This document shows positions 18,021-27,491 of a stretch of DNA of 64,000 nt, piece after piece (the stretch's first letter is position 1; each line of letters begins with the position of its first letter). The translations under genes were made by a program, and so were the position numbers. This DNA is from UBA868 sp016776875 (GTDB lineage Bacteria; Pseudomonadota; Gammaproteobacteria; Arenicellales; UBA868), in assembly GCA_051201585.1 (NCBI GenBank), contig CP179198.1, positions 496,001-560,000 on the forward strand, read 5' to 3'. Under the pieces are notes generated by a model that did no database searches, was not told the origin of the DNA, and saw nothing but the letters and a program-made list of their open reading frames with translations.

Positions 18021-18046
18021 ATCAGTACCTGAATTCAGGTACTGAT
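18021..18046. terminator. Perfect 26 bp palindrome between DUF3501 and hutU
   Basis: An 11 bp stem (ATCAGTACCTG / CAGGTACTGAT) around an AATT centre. It lies between two convergent genes and covers the hutU stop codon. No T tract follows on the plus strand. It may act as a two-way terminator or an mRNA-protecting hairpin. Confidence 0.5.
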
Positions 18047-19723
18047 ACCGGGTAGGTTTAGATTGTGCGCCTTTGCGCAATCGATTGCTTCTTCATAGCC
18101 CGCGTCGGCATGACGCATTACGCCGGACGCGGGATCATTCCACAGGACCCGAGCCAGTTTCTGGTCCGCAGATTGAGAGCCGTCAGCGAGGATAACGAGG
18201 CCTGCGTGCTGGGAAAAGCCGATACCGACACCACCACCGTGATGAAGGGAAACCCAGGTGGCGCCGGATGCGGTATTGAGAAGTGCATTCAGTAACGGCC
18301 AGTCGGAAACGGCGTCAGATCCATCCTTCATCTTTTCGGTTTCGCGGTTTGGACTGGCAACCGACCCGCTATCCAGATGATCTCTGCCAATAACCACGGG
18401 CGCGCTGAGTTCGCCGTTCGCGACCATTTGGTTAAAAGCTCGTCCCACTCGGTCGCGATCGCCGAGACCGAGCCAGCAGATTCGGCTTGGCATCCCTTGA
18501 AACGAGATTCTTTTTTGTGCCATATCCAGCCATTGGTGTAGCTGGGGGTTGTCTGGAATGAGTTCCTTTACTTTCGCGTCAGTTCGATAAATATCTTCAG
18601 GATCTCCCGAGAGCGCGGCCCAGCGAAAGGGACCAATCCCTCTGCAAAATAACGGCCGAACGTATGCGGGTACGAAGCCAGGATAATCAAATGCGTTGGC
18701 GATGCCGGACTCCTGGGCCATCTGACGGATGTTGTTTCCGTAGTCAACAACAGGTACGCCGCGATCCCAGAAGTCGAGCATGGCTTTGACCTGGGTCGCC
18801 ATGGAGGCTTTTGCCGCAGCGGCTACTGCATTGGGATCGGTCTTGCGTCGTGTTGTCCATTCTTCTACTGTCCATCCCGCCGGAAGATAACCGTTTTGAG
18901 GATCATGGGCGGAGGTTTGATCGGTGACGGCATCCGGCTGGTATCGAGGGTCAGACTGAGAGCGGGCAACGAGGTCAGGATAAATTTCGGCTGCGTTTCC
19001 GAGCAGACCCACCGATATTGCCCTGCCATCAGCATGCGCATTTTCAACAAGATGAAGCGCATCTTCTACCGTGTCTGCCCAGGCGTCTAGGTAACGTGTT
19101 TTAAGTCGGAATTCAATAGACGCTCTATTACACTCGACGGCGATCATGGAGAAACCACTCATGGTGGCCGCGAGGGGTTGGGCGCCGCCCATGCCGCCGA
19201 GACCTGCTGTCAGAATCCATCGACCTTTTGCAGATCCGCCAAAATGTTGTCGCGCCATTTCGGCGAAGGTTTCGAAGGTGCCTTGAACGATGCCTTGGGA
19301 GCCGATATATATCCAAGAGCCGGCAGTCATCTGACCGTACATCATCAGTCCACGTTGATCGAGTTCCGAGAAGTGCTCTAAAGTTGCCCAATGCGGGACA
19401 AGGTTTGAGTTAGCGATCAGGACGCGGGGCGCCTGCTCGTGGGTCTGAAAGACGCCAACGGGTTTGCCCGATTGAACAAGCAATGTCTGGTCAATCTCAA
19501 GCGTCTTGAGGGAGGAGATAATCCGGTCGAAGCTGTCCCAGTCTCGTGCCGCTCGACCTACCCCGCCATAAACAACCAACTCTGCCGGATTCTCGGCAAC
19601 TGCCGGGTCAAGGTTGTTCATCAGCATCCGCATGGGCGCTTCTGTACTCCAATGCTTGCATTGCAGTTCGGGCCCTTTGGGCGCTTCGATATGTCTTTCG
19701 GGTGCGTATCGGTTGAGTTTCAT
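18035..19723 (-). CDS. hutU: Urocanate hydratase
   Basis: A 562-residue urocanase, the usual length, converting urocanate to imidazolonepropionate in histidine breakdown with NAD+ as an electrophilic cofactor. Hallmarks are ELVVYGGVGRAARDWDSFDRI, LVQSGKPVGVF, GSQGIVQGTFETFAEMARQHF, the NAD-binding ILTAGLGGMGGAQPLAATMSG, and the C-terminal GGGVGIGFSQHAGLVILADGS. The open frame extends further upstream to 19849, but ATG 19723 matches the family start (MKLNRYAPERHIEAPKG) and clears the upstream gene. It is the last gene of the hutH/def-like/hutU run. Confidence 0.95.
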   Translation of the reverse strand: MKLNRYAPERHIEAPKGPELQCKHWSTEAPMRMLMNNLDPAVAENPAELVVYGGVGRAARDWDSFDRIISSLKTLEIDQTLLVQSGKPVGVFQTHEQAPRVLIANSNLVPHWATLEHFSELDQRGLMMYGQMTAGSWIYIGSQGIVQGTFETFAEMARQHFGGSAKGRWILTAGLGGMGGAQPLAATMSGFSMIAVECNRASIEFRLKTRYLDAWADTVEDALHLVENAHADGRAISVGLLGNAAEIYPDLVARSQSDPRYQPDAVTDQTSAHDPQNGYLPAGWTVEEWTTRRKTDPNAVAAAAKASMATQVKAMLDFWDRGVPVVDYGNNIRQMAQESGIANAFDYPGFVPAYVRPLFCRGIGPFRWAALSGDPEDIYRTDAKVKELIPDNPQLHQWLDMAQKRISFQGMPSRICWLGLGDRDRVGRAFNQMVANGELSAPVVIGRDHLDSGSVASPNRETEKMKDGSDAVSDWPLLNALLNTASGATWVSLHHGGGVGIGFSQHAGLVILADGSQSADQKLARVLWNDPASGVMRHADAGYEEAIDCAKAHNLNLPGIST

Positions 19724-19781
19724 TTTGATGAGTTGGATGGACGATGGGCTAATAATGCTTGTTGTGAACTTTTGGCTTGGG

Positions 19782-20360
19782 TCAGCTTCCGTAGCGGGAC
19801 ACCAGCTGTTTGACTGTTTCGGCGACTTGCGCCTGATGATAGCGTTCAAAATTATCCCAGGTCACGAGGCTGCGCGAATCTTTAACTCGATCCAAAAAAA
19901 GCATTCCCAAGAGGTGATCAACTTCGTGCTGGTAGGTTGCTGCTGTCATTCCTTTAACGCGCGTCTTTATCGGGTTGCCGTGGCGGTCTAGCGCGGTGAC
20001 ATCAATCTCGCAGTGTCGCTGCACCTTACCTCGAAGATTAGGCACACTTAGGCATCCTTCATAATTTTCAAACGTATCGTTACCGACAGCCGTGAGAATA
20101 GGATTAACCAGCACGGTAAGCGGGATGTTTGGGCGGTAGGGGTAACGAGGATTATCAAGGACTTCAATGACGCAGATACGAAGCGACCGGTGAACCTGAT
20201 TGGCAGCGAGCCCCGCGCCGTTAGCCGCCCGCATAGTCGCGATCAATTCGTCGATAAATAACTGCGTTTCTTTCTGTGCAAGCGTTTCGAGACTCAACTC
20301 CATGGTGGGTTCACGCAATACGGGGTGGCCGACTTGTGCAATATCGAGAATTTCCGTCAT
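19782..20360 (-). CDS. Peptide-deformylase-family protein inside the hut operon
   Basis: A 192-residue deformylase with all three metal/active-site motifs: GAGLAANQ (48-55), EGCLS (101-105, Cys103 metal ligand) and HEVDH (145-149). Canonical Def removes formyl groups from new proteins. Here the ATG overlaps the hutH stop by 4 bp and hutU begins 58 bp later, so it is part of the histidine operon. The pathway coded here ends at N-formylglutamate (via HutF) and no HutG was found. It may therefore deformylate N-formyl-L-glutamate, or it may be a normal Def caught in the operon. The C-terminus is longer than minimal Def and ends FERYHQAQVAETVKQLVSRYGS. Confidence 0.9.
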   Translation of the reverse strand: MTEILDIAQVGHPVLREPTMELSLETLAQKETQLFIDELIATMRAANGAGLAANQVHRSLRICVIEVLDNPRYPYRPNIPLTVLVNPILTAVGNDTFENYEGCLSVPNLRGKVQRHCEIDVTALDRHGNPIKTRVKGMTAATYQHEVDHLLGMLFLDRVKDSRSLVTWDNFERYHQAQVAETVKQLVSRYGS

Positions 20361-21898
20361 GATGCGTCGACTACCGTGTCGAGTGGTTGGGTGGGCAGCA
20401 GCGTAGCGAGTTCACCGTGACTGATCAGGGACGATGCGGTATCGATATCGGGATAGAACACCCGGTCTTCCTGATACTCTGGTATTTGCCGTCGTAGTTT
20501 TTTAACAGCCATTTCGACACAAGATGAGGATGTGAGTGGTCGCCGCAATGAAATCCCCTGTGATGCAGCAAGATATTCAATTGCCAGAATATTTTGAGTG
20601 TTTTCGTTCATGGCGCGTAGCCGTCTTGCAGCAAATGTTGCCATGCTGACATGATCTTCCTGGTTCGCCGAGGTGGGCAGGCTATCCACGCTTGCGGGAT
20701 GGGAAAGACTCTTATTTTCTGAGGCGAGTGCAGCTGCAGTCACATGGGCAACCATAAAGCCTGATTCAAGTCCGGCCTTGGTGGTAAGAAATGGCGGTAA
20801 CTCGCTGATGCTCGAGTCGATGAGCATCGCGATCCGTCGCTCTGACAAACTGCCGGTCTCGGAAATGGCGAGCGCGATGTTGTCAGCCACCATTGCGACC
20901 GGCTCCGCATGAAAATTTCCGCCAGAGAGGACTTCACCGGTTTCTGGACAAATCAGAGGATTATCGGAGACTGCATTGGCTTCGCGTAATAGTATTTTGG
21001 CGCCGTGGTCGAGTTGGTCGAGGCATGCCCCCAGCACTTGTGGCTGACAGCGAAGACTGTATGGGTCTTGAACACGGTCACAATTTGCATGGGATTGATT
21101 CAGTTGGCTATCGTTTAGCAGTGTCCGGTATAGGCTGGCGACTCGTGATTGACCAGATTGCCGTCTCACTTCGTGGATGCGCTGATCAAAAGGGACGTAA
21201 CTTCCAAGCGTTGCGTCTACTGTTATTGAGCCGATCACAATTGCGCTGGCAAGATTTTGCTCCGCCGAAAAGAGACCGTCGATGGCGAGAGCCGTAGAAA
21301 TTTGTGTGCCGTTTAGTAAGGCTAGCCCTTCTTTTGCCTCCAGCACAAGGGGTGTTAACCCAGCGATCTGTAGCGCTTTAGCTGCTGGCATTCTGGTCTC
21401 GTTTAAAAAAACCTCTCCTTCCCCAATTAATGGGAGAGATAGATGAGCAAGCGGCGCGAGATCACCCGATGCACCGACTGAGCCCTTTTCGGGGACAACT
21501 GGCACGATATCGTGACTGAGCATTGCCATGAAGTGCTCAATAATTTTTGGTCGCACGCCTGAATATCCCTGAGCAAGACTCAGAAGTTTGAGGATCATCG
21601 CGAGACGCACCACTTGCAGATCAATCGGTGTGCCAACGCCGGCAGCATGTGAACGGATCAGGTTATGTTGTAGCGTTGATAAGTCGTTGACATCGACCTG
21701 AGTTTTTGCGAGTTTGCCAAAACCTGTATTGATGCCGTATGCGGGCGTTCCCCGTTGCACGACGGCAATGAGATGCTGATGACTGCGTTTGATCGGCTCC
21801 CAAGCAGAGTCAGGCAGTGAGATTTGGATGGGTTGTGATCTGATTTCTCGCAGTTCGTTTAAGATCAGGTGACCCGGGTTTAGCGTATAGGTTTGCAT
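20357..21898 (-). CDS. hutH: Histidine ammonia-lyase
   Basis: A 513-residue HAL that deaminates L-histidine to urocanate. The MIO-forming triad is intact: GSVGASGDLAPLAH, with Ala143-Ser144-Gly145. Other active-site segments are normal: TPAYGINTGFG (catalytic Tyr), ALLNGTQ, DPYSLRCQPQVLGA, SDNPLICPETG and SANQEDHVSMA. I use the ATG at 21898; a GTG at 21904 is also in frame. It is translationally coupled to the deformylase-like gene. It serves as an internal reference for the degenerate HAL homologue at 38861-40369. Confidence 0.95.
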   Translation of the reverse strand: MQTYTLNPGHLILNELREIRSQPIQISLPDSAWEPIKRSHQHLIAVVQRGTPAYGINTGFGKLAKTQVDVNDLSTLQHNLIRSHAAGVGTPIDLQVVRLAMILKLLSLAQGYSGVRPKIIEHFMAMLSHDIVPVVPEKGSVGASGDLAPLAHLSLPLIGEGEVFLNETRMPAAKALQIAGLTPLVLEAKEGLALLNGTQISTALAIDGLFSAEQNLASAIVIGSITVDATLGSYVPFDQRIHEVRRQSGQSRVASLYRTLLNDSQLNQSHANCDRVQDPYSLRCQPQVLGACLDQLDHGAKILLREANAVSDNPLICPETGEVLSGGNFHAEPVAMVADNIALAISETGSLSERRIAMLIDSSISELPPFLTTKAGLESGFMVAHVTAAALASENKSLSHPASVDSLPTSANQEDHVSMATFAARRLRAMNENTQNILAIEYLAASQGISLRRPLTSSSCVEMAVKKLRRQIPEYQEDRVFYPDIDTASSLISHGELATLLPTQPLDTVVDAS

Positions 21899-22336
21899 GA
21901 GCACGGTTTTAACAGATTTTCGGGAACCGGACGAGTAAAGTTTTTTATATTATTTTATTTTTTCTAACTTTTAAAATTGTGAAGCAGTGACGAGCAGAGT
22001 CTAAAAATGGAACGACATCTAAGTGGTCATTTTAAAAGTGCTGGGTGTGCTCACGCTTTTGAAACTGGTGCTGCCTTTACGGCGCCAATCTGGGGTCACT
22101 TTTTGACCAGTTTGAGGGGGGATATCCGGCCCCTTTCCTCTTCTTAACCTTCAAGAGACGGTAAAACTATGGATGCCTTGCTGCTGCCCATAACCGCTAC
22201 GGTTATCGTGGTGAGCCTGCTTTGGAGATTCCGCTCAACAAAATGGGCGATCGGAATTATCTTTGCGTTGTGCTCAATCGGGGTTTACGCACTCTTATAT
22301 CTCGGATGGGTACAGTTTCAAGCTTAGTTGGAATCT
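21899..22336. other. 438 bp spacer between hutF and hutH
   Basis: On the minus strand this is the gap between hutF and hutH, long enough for a second promoter. Next to hutH it is very A+T rich (21940-21975, run of TTTTTTATATTATTTTATTT). On the plus strand it holds a small membrane-protein reading frame (22169-22327, listed separately) and a 46-codon frame from ATG 22007 to 22147 that I cannot relate to anything. No hut operator could be recognised. Confidence 0.5.
22169..22327 (+). CDS. Small hydrophobic membrane protein (hypothetical)
   Basis: A 52-residue frame starting ATG at 22169 after AAGAGACGG (a weak ribosome site). It encodes two hydrophobic segments: MDALLLPITATVIVVSLLW and, after the basic RFRSTKW, AIGIIFALCSIGVYALLYLG. 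This is the profile of a small two-helix inner-membrane protein. It is opposite in strand to the flanking hut genes. No family recognised; it could be chance. Confidence 0.35.
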   Translation: MDALLLPITATVIVVSLLWRFRSTKWAIGIIFALCSIGVYALLYLGWVQFQA

Positions 22337-23740
22337 TCACGTTTCAGTGAGTGCTAACGATTGGATCATCCTGCGATAAGCCGTTGTTGCGGCTTCCCGG
22401 TTCGGGTGCACCCCGTTTTGAACAACCTGCTTTGCCCCGACAATCACGGTTTTTACCGGATTAAACGGGCCTGAAAAAATCCAGGTATCCAGGACCTGAT
22501 CGAGGGTTCGGTTAGAGAATTCAACATGGTCCGAATTCAGCTCAACGAGATCACCCCGTGACCCGGGCTGTAGTCCACATACAAACTCGCCTTGTGCCCG
22601 GTTGCCGCCAATGACTGCGGCGTCTATGAGTGATCGACCATTACTTTTTGTAGCATCTCTGACCAGTACCGCCCGCTTTTGCCGACTCAATCTCTGTCCG
22701 TATTCAAGAAGCTGAAGCTCGTGAGCCGGAGATGTGCTGACCTGGCTGTCAGATCCAATCCCGAAAAAGCCATTGTTTGCTATTAGCTCTGATGCGGGAA
22801 AAATACCGTCTCCTAGATTTGCTTCGGTCGCGGGGCAGAGCCCAACGGTCACGCCACTTTTGGCAATTAGCGCTTGTTCTTTGTGATCGACATGTGTCGC
22901 GTGAATCAGACACCACTGATGAGTGACATCACATTGATCGAATAACCAGCTAACGGGTCTAGCCGAATTGACGCTTATGCAGTCATTTACTTCTTTTATC
23001 TGTTCGGCCACATGAATGTGAATCGGGGCGTCCTTAAGAATACTTTTTGCGTGCGCTATTGTGGCGTTTAAATCTTGGGGAGAAACGGCACGCAGCGAAT
23101 GGGCCGCAATGCCTATCGAGCGGTCAGGATCTTCAGCACAGAGCGAGTGGCATTCAGAAAGAAGTCTAAGATAGCCATCTGGATCGTGATAGAACCGATT
23201 CTGTGCGTCCTTGATCGGTTCATTTTCAAAACCGCCACGACAATAAAGCGTGGGCAACAAAGTGATACCGATACCGGCCTCTGAGGCTGCCTCGAAAAGG
23301 CGTTCCGACATTTCAGTTCGGCTTGAGTATGGAGTGCCATCGGGCTGATGATGCAGGTAGTGAAACTCCGCAACAGATGTATACCCCCTGAGCAGCATAT
23401 CAATATAAAGGTAGTTCGCGATTATCTGCAGCTGTTCGGGGTTAAGTCGCGAATTAGCACGGTACATCAGTTCGCGCCATCCCCAGAAATCATCCTGACC
23501 CGGTACCCGATGTTCGGTTAATCCCGTGATCGCTTTTTGATGCGCATGGGAGTGCAGGTTTGGGATACCTGCAATAACAATACCCTCAAGATAAAGATCT
23601 ACATCAGAGGTTTCATCTTCCCGAACGCTCTTAATGCGGCCCTGATCATTAAATTGCACAACACAGTTTTTCTGCCACCCGGATGCGGTCAGCGCGTTGG
23701 CGCATCGGACGGAGGTTAGGCGAGAGACTGAATGGTTCAT
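22337..23740 (-). CDS. hutF: Formimidoylglutamate deiminase
   Basis: A 467-residue amidohydrolase. The metal site reads GIPNLHSHAHQKAITGL, with further ligands in HIHVAEQ and THVDHKEQALIAKSG and the aspartate in GIGSDSQVS. Segments QDDFWGWRELMYRANSRLNPEQL and YTSVAEFHYLHHQPDGTPY are typical of HutF. The enzyme turns N-formimidoylglutamate into N-formylglutamate plus ammonia. The organism thus uses the five-step histidine route, which then needs an N-formylglutamate deformylase. It is upstream of hutH on the same strand, 438 bp away. Confidence 0.92.
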   Translation of the reverse strand: MNHSVSRLTSVRCANALTASGWQKNCVVQFNDQGRIKSVREDETSDVDLYLEGIVIAGIPNLHSHAHQKAITGLTEHRVPGQDDFWGWRELMYRANSRLNPEQLQIIANYLYIDMLLRGYTSVAEFHYLHHQPDGTPYSSRTEMSERLFEAASEAGIGITLLPTLYCRGGFENEPIKDAQNRFYHDPDGYLRLLSECHSLCAEDPDRSIGIAAHSLRAVSPQDLNATIAHAKSILKDAPIHIHVAEQIKEVNDCISVNSARPVSWLFDQCDVTHQWCLIHATHVDHKEQALIAKSGVTVGLCPATEANLGDGIFPASELIANNGFFGIGSDSQVSTSPAHELQLLEYGQRLSRQKRAVLVRDATKSNGRSLIDAAVIGGNRAQGEFVCGLQPGSRGDLVELNSDHVEFSNRTLDQVLDTWIFSGPFNPVKTVIVGAKQVVQNGVHPNREAATTAYRRMIQSLALTET

Positions 23741-23849
23741 TTGATGTTCAGTTAATGACGGGATGACAGATTTGTTACTGGTGAGTATGACTTGTATTAA
23801 ATGATAATAGACATTTTAGATCCATTTAAGCTTACCCCGGCTTGGCCGT

Positions 23850-25442
23850 CTAGCGCAGAATGACATCTGCAAGTTTTTCCGCCATCATGGTGACAGGCGC
23901 GTTGAGGTTAGCGGTCACGTTGTGAGGCATGATTGACGCATCAACGACGCGTAATCCTTCTGTCTCGTGAACTAATCCCTCCGCATTTGTAACAGAATTA
24001 TCGCCAGTTCCCATTCGACAGGTTGAGGTGGGGTGGTATTCCGTTGAGGCAGTCGCGCGAAGCCAACTCATAATTTCATCATCGCTTTGCACGTCTTTCC
24101 CTGGTGCCAGCTCTTGATCTCGCAAACCATCAAAAGCGGGTTGTGCTGCCATCTCACGTGTTCGTTTGACACCGTTGATCATGACCTGGCGATCACGCGT
24201 TGCTTCAAAAAAATGATATGAGATTGAAGGGTGATGATTGGGATTACCTGATTTCAGCGTCACGTGTCCGCGACTCTCGGGTCGCATTAATCCCATCGAG
24301 AACATGAAACCGTCCTCAAAGTTTGCGACGGGATCACCCATATCGGCGGTCATGGCATAAAATTCATGCTGAAGATCTGCGTAGTCAACATCAGGCGAGC
24401 TCTTAAAGAAACAGCCAGTCTCGCAGATGGTTGAGGCGCCTAATCCGGATTTCAACAGCATCCAATGAAGACCTATACGGTATTTTCCCAAGCCTTTGAA
24501 ACTCTGAGCCCATGAAACGCCTTTTGGCGTCGCATACGTGATCGGCACAATTTGATGATTTTCGAGATTTTTTCCGACCGCGGGGACATCAGCTACCATG
24601 GTGATGTCGTGACTGGCGAGATGGGCAGGGTCACCAACTCCCGATAACAAAAGAAGCTGAGGCGAATTGATCGCACCGCCAGATAAAATTATTTCGCGAC
24701 TTGCCTCATACCTAGTGTGCCTTCCATTTTTTTCTGCAAGTACCGCAACAGCACGTTTGCCATCAAATTGAATTTGGTGAGCGAGAGTATTCGTTAAAAC
24801 GGTCAGATTTTCCCGTTCCATAACAGGATGTAAATACGCCTTCGCTGCGCTACATCGCTGACCATTTCGTGTAAAACTCTGGGCAACGTGAAAACCCTCG
24901 TGTTGTTTGCCGTTCTGGTCCGAAGTAATTCCATAGCCGGCCTGTTGGCCAGCTTTCAGAAATGCCTGGTGAAGGGGGTGCGTTGCGTTGCACGTTTCTA
25001 TGGTTTGCGGTCCACTGTCGCCTCGAAACTCGCTTTTACCTTTATCTGATGTTTCCATTTTTCGGAAATAAGGCAGACACTTTTCATAACGCCACTCCGA
25101 AAGGCCTTCGTTTGCCCACGCATCATAATCCTTGGGATTACCGCGATTGGCAACCATGCCATTAATGGCTGAAGAGCCTCCGAGGACCCGACCACGATGT
25201 TCCAAAATTTGCCGTCCGTCGCAATATGGTTCAGGTTCACTGGTGTACCCCCAATCGAAACGCGGGTCACGTGCTGCCATTCCACAAGCGGCTGGCATTT
25301 GAATGAGGATGCTTTGATCATTCCCCCCAGCCTCTATCAGCAAGACCCGATTGGACGATTGCTCAGTTAGCCTGTTAGCTAGAACACATCCAGCTGATCC
25401 AGCGCCAACAATGATGTAATCAAAAATCCGGTTTTGTTCCAC
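23850..25442 (-). CDS. GMC family FAD oxidoreductase (choline dehydrogenase-like)
   Basis: A roughly 530-residue glucose-methanol-choline oxidoreductase that oxidises alcohols with FAD. It shows FDYIIVGAGSAGCVLANRL, the HRGRVLGGSSAINGMVANRGNPKDYDAWA loop, ILSGGAINSPQLLLLSGVGDP, and the active-site histidine in TEYHPTSTCRMG, ending DASIMPHNVTANLNAPVTMMAEK. I prefer the GTG at 25442 (AAGGAT 8 bases before it); a TTG at 25463 is also in frame. Next upstream are the racemase-family and D-amino-acid dehydrogenase genes. A hydroxy-amino acid or amino alcohol is a plausible substrate. Confidence 0.88.
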   Translation of the reverse strand: MEQNRIFDYIIVGAGSAGCVLANRLTEQSSNRVLLIEAGGNDQSILIQMPAACGMAARDPRFDWGYTSEPEPYCDGRQILEHRGRVLGGSSAINGMVANRGNPKDYDAWANEGLSEWRYEKCLPYFRKMETSDKGKSEFRGDSGPQTIETCNATHPLHQAFLKAGQQAGYGITSDQNGKQHEGFHVAQSFTRNGQRCSAAKAYLHPVMERENLTVLTNTLAHQIQFDGKRAVAVLAEKNGRHTRYEASREIILSGGAINSPQLLLLSGVGDPAHLASHDITMVADVPAVGKNLENHQIVPITYATPKGVSWAQSFKGLGKYRIGLHWMLLKSGLGASTICETGCFFKSSPDVDYADLQHEFYAMTADMGDPVANFEDGFMFSMGLMRPESRGHVTLKSGNPNHHPSISYHFFEATRDRQVMINGVKRTREMAAQPAFDGLRDQELAPGKDVQSDDEIMSWLRATASTEYHPTSTCRMGTGDNSVTNAEGLVHETEGLRVVDASIMPHNVTANLNAPVTMMAEKLADVILR

Positions 25443-25486
25443 TAGATCATCCTTAAAAAGCAACTGTCTAAATCCTGATCAGCGAT

Positions 25487-26242
25487 TCAATCGACGTATC
25501 CCTGATAGGGCTGACGTCTCACACAATCATGGACCATCGTTGTCAACGTGGTGAGATCAAAAACAGGTAGTTTGAGTACCTGTTGAATTCGCCAGGCATA
25601 GGGAGGTAAGTCGGTACACTCAAGAACGATGCTGCGAATCTCCGGATGGCGGGTCTGTAATTGTTGGGCCGCATCGACCACCTCGGACTCTACGATAGAT
25701 AGATCCATATCGTTACGTTCGGCCCGCAGAATCACCGAAGAAAACTCTGGTTGATCTTCCATGCCCTGAATCACTACCGGAATATCACCCGCGCCAACGG
25801 CCTCAAAGTGGCGGTGGGTCAGACTCGATGCACTGGCGGTAATTATCCCCACTGGGACATGACCGCCACCCAGTTGAAAAGCTAATGGCACCTGTATCAG
25901 GCTGGAGGCAAATACGGGAATACCGACAGCCTCGGCAAGCTCTTTTTGAAATAAAGCGAGAAAACCACAGCTGCCGGTAATTGCCTTGACGCCAGCTTGT
26001 TCCAGGCGCTTTGCGGCCTCAATGAATGGCAGGATAAATGCTGGCTCAGGATTGTTTAATAATTTCCGAATGGTTGCGCCAGCGATAGTTTCATAGAGTA
26101 TTGTGAAAGGCAGGCTGGAGGCATTTTTGATGTGCCCAGGCGGTTTGGGAAAGAAAGTATCGAGACACAGAACGCCGATGGATACACCATACAGGTTTTG
26201 GCCGCCGGATAAATGATTACAAGAATATGAGGTGCCTATCAT
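25487..26242 (-). CDS. Aspartate/glutamate/hydantoin racemase-family protein
   Basis: A 251-residue two-domain racemase-like protein. The two cysteines of the family are present: GVKAITGSCGFLALF in the first half and SIVLECTDLPPYAW in the second. In Asp/Glu racemases such cysteines work as the acid/base pair. The gene directly abuts the D-amino-acid dehydrogenase-like gene (no spacer), which suggests that the pair interconverts and oxidises amino acids brought in by the TRAP transporter. The exact substrate cannot be inferred. Confidence 0.82.
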   Translation of the reverse strand: MIGTSYSCNHLSGGQNLYGVSIGVLCLDTFFPKPPGHIKNASSLPFTILYETIAGATIRKLLNNPEPAFILPFIEAAKRLEQAGVKAITGSCGFLALFQKELAEAVGIPVFASSLIQVPLAFQLGGGHVPVGIITASASSLTHRHFEAVGAGDIPVVIQGMEDQPEFSSVILRAERNDMDLSIVESEVVDAAQQLQTRHPEIRSIVLECTDLPPYAWRIQQVLKLPVFDLTTLTTMVHDCVRRQPYQGYVD

Positions 26243-27487
26243 TTAAAAGCGGTTGATTCGATAAGGTTGAAGATCAATGCCGGGATCGATCCCTAGAATT
26301 AAATCCCGAATAACTTGTCCAGTTCGTGGAGCCATCATCAAACCGTAGTGGCTGTGTCCAAACGCCGCATATAGCCCGTCGTGATCGGGTATCTGCCCGA
26401 GACATGGCAAACTGTCAGGAGTGGATGGTCTGGACCCCATCCAGTGACTGACTGGCAGGTCGGCAACACAGGGCAACATTTTTTTGGCGGCAGAAATTAA
26501 TCCAGCCGCTCGGCGAGTATTGGCAGGTGCATCCAAACCTGCGAATTCTGCAGTACCGGCAACCCGTATGCCCTGTTGCATGCGGCTGGCTACCATCTTA
26601 AGATCCATATCCATCACCGAGTTATTCAATTCAATATCAGTTTGCTGGAATTCAATGTGGTAACCTCGTTCCGCTTCAAGAGGCACACGGATTCCTAGCG
26701 GTTTCAACAGATTTGTCGACCAGGCGCCCATTGCCACTATTAACCGGGTGCATAGGTACGCGCTGTGTTGGCCTCCCACAGTCCACCGGCCGGTAGAGTG
26801 AGGAGAGATATGGTCGATTTGATCTTGAATCACCACGCCGCCGAGATCAATAAACTTCGCAAGCAATGCCCTTGCAAGTGAGTTTGGCGAAAGTGCCCTG
26901 GCCTGCCCTTTAATAATAATAGCGGAGTTGAATTCCCTTGAGAGAGCCGGTTCCAGTTGCTGTAGTTCTGTTCGGTTTATTTGTTCAATTTCCGCACCTT
27001 TGTCGCGGCGAAGCATGTAGTCAAAACTGTCTAGACAGGCCTCGTTGGCACGTCGGAACGCATGGACATAGTAACTGTCTCTGATCAAGTGTCCCGATTG
27101 AGTATTTTTTAATAGATCACGAAAATGTTTAACATTATTGCGATTGAGTGCCTCCATGGCATCAACCACAGTTACTACTTTATTAAATTGACCGTTGTTG
27201 AAAAATCGTACTGCCCAAGGCAGGAGTTTCGGTAAATAAGCCGCCCGTATGGCAACGGGTCCATCCTTTTTGATCAGCCAGCCGGGGATCTGTTTCCAGA
27301 GTCCGGGGATCGATTGAGGAATAATCGACCATGGAGATATCACACCGGCATTGCCCGAGGAGGCGCCTTGTCCCGGTTCATGGCGATCAATCAGCCGCAC
27401 TCGTAAACCGGATTCAGCAAGATAAAGGGCACTGCAAATACCAACTATGCCGCCACCTAAAACGATGACATCATGATTTGCGTCCAA
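26243..27487 (-). CDS. DadA-like D-amino-acid dehydrogenase (FAD)
   Basis: A 414-residue FAD-dependent amine oxidoreductase. DVIVLGGGIVGICSALYLAESGLRVRLIDRHEPGQGASSGNAG is the FAD site, and SPWSIIPQSIPGLWKQIPGWLIKKDGP resembles DadA. GLYAAFGHSHYGLMMAPRTGQVIRDLI is the C-terminal FAD segment. DadA enzymes deaminate D-amino acids at the membrane and pass electrons to quinone. It is 4 bp after the TRAP permease gene and directly before the racemase, fitting uptake, racemisation and oxidation of an amino acid. Confidence 0.85.
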   Translation of the reverse strand: MDANHDVIVLGGGIVGICSALYLAESGLRVRLIDRHEPGQGASSGNAGVISPWSIIPQSIPGLWKQIPGWLIKKDGPVAIRAAYLPKLLPWAVRFFNNGQFNKVVTVVDAMEALNRNNVKHFRDLLKNTQSGHLIRDSYYVHAFRRANEACLDSFDYMLRRDKGAEIEQINRTELQQLEPALSREFNSAIIIKGQARALSPNSLARALLAKFIDLGGVVIQDQIDHISPHSTGRWTVGGQHSAYLCTRLIVAMGAWSTNLLKPLGIRVPLEAERGYHIEFQQTDIELNNSVMDMDLKMVASRMQQGIRVAGTAEFAGLDAPANTRRAAGLISAAKKMLPCVADLPVSHWMGSRPSTPDSLPCLGQIPDHDGLYAAFGHSHYGLMMAPRTGQVIRDLILGIDPGIDLQPYRINRF

Positions 27488-27491
27488 CGGG

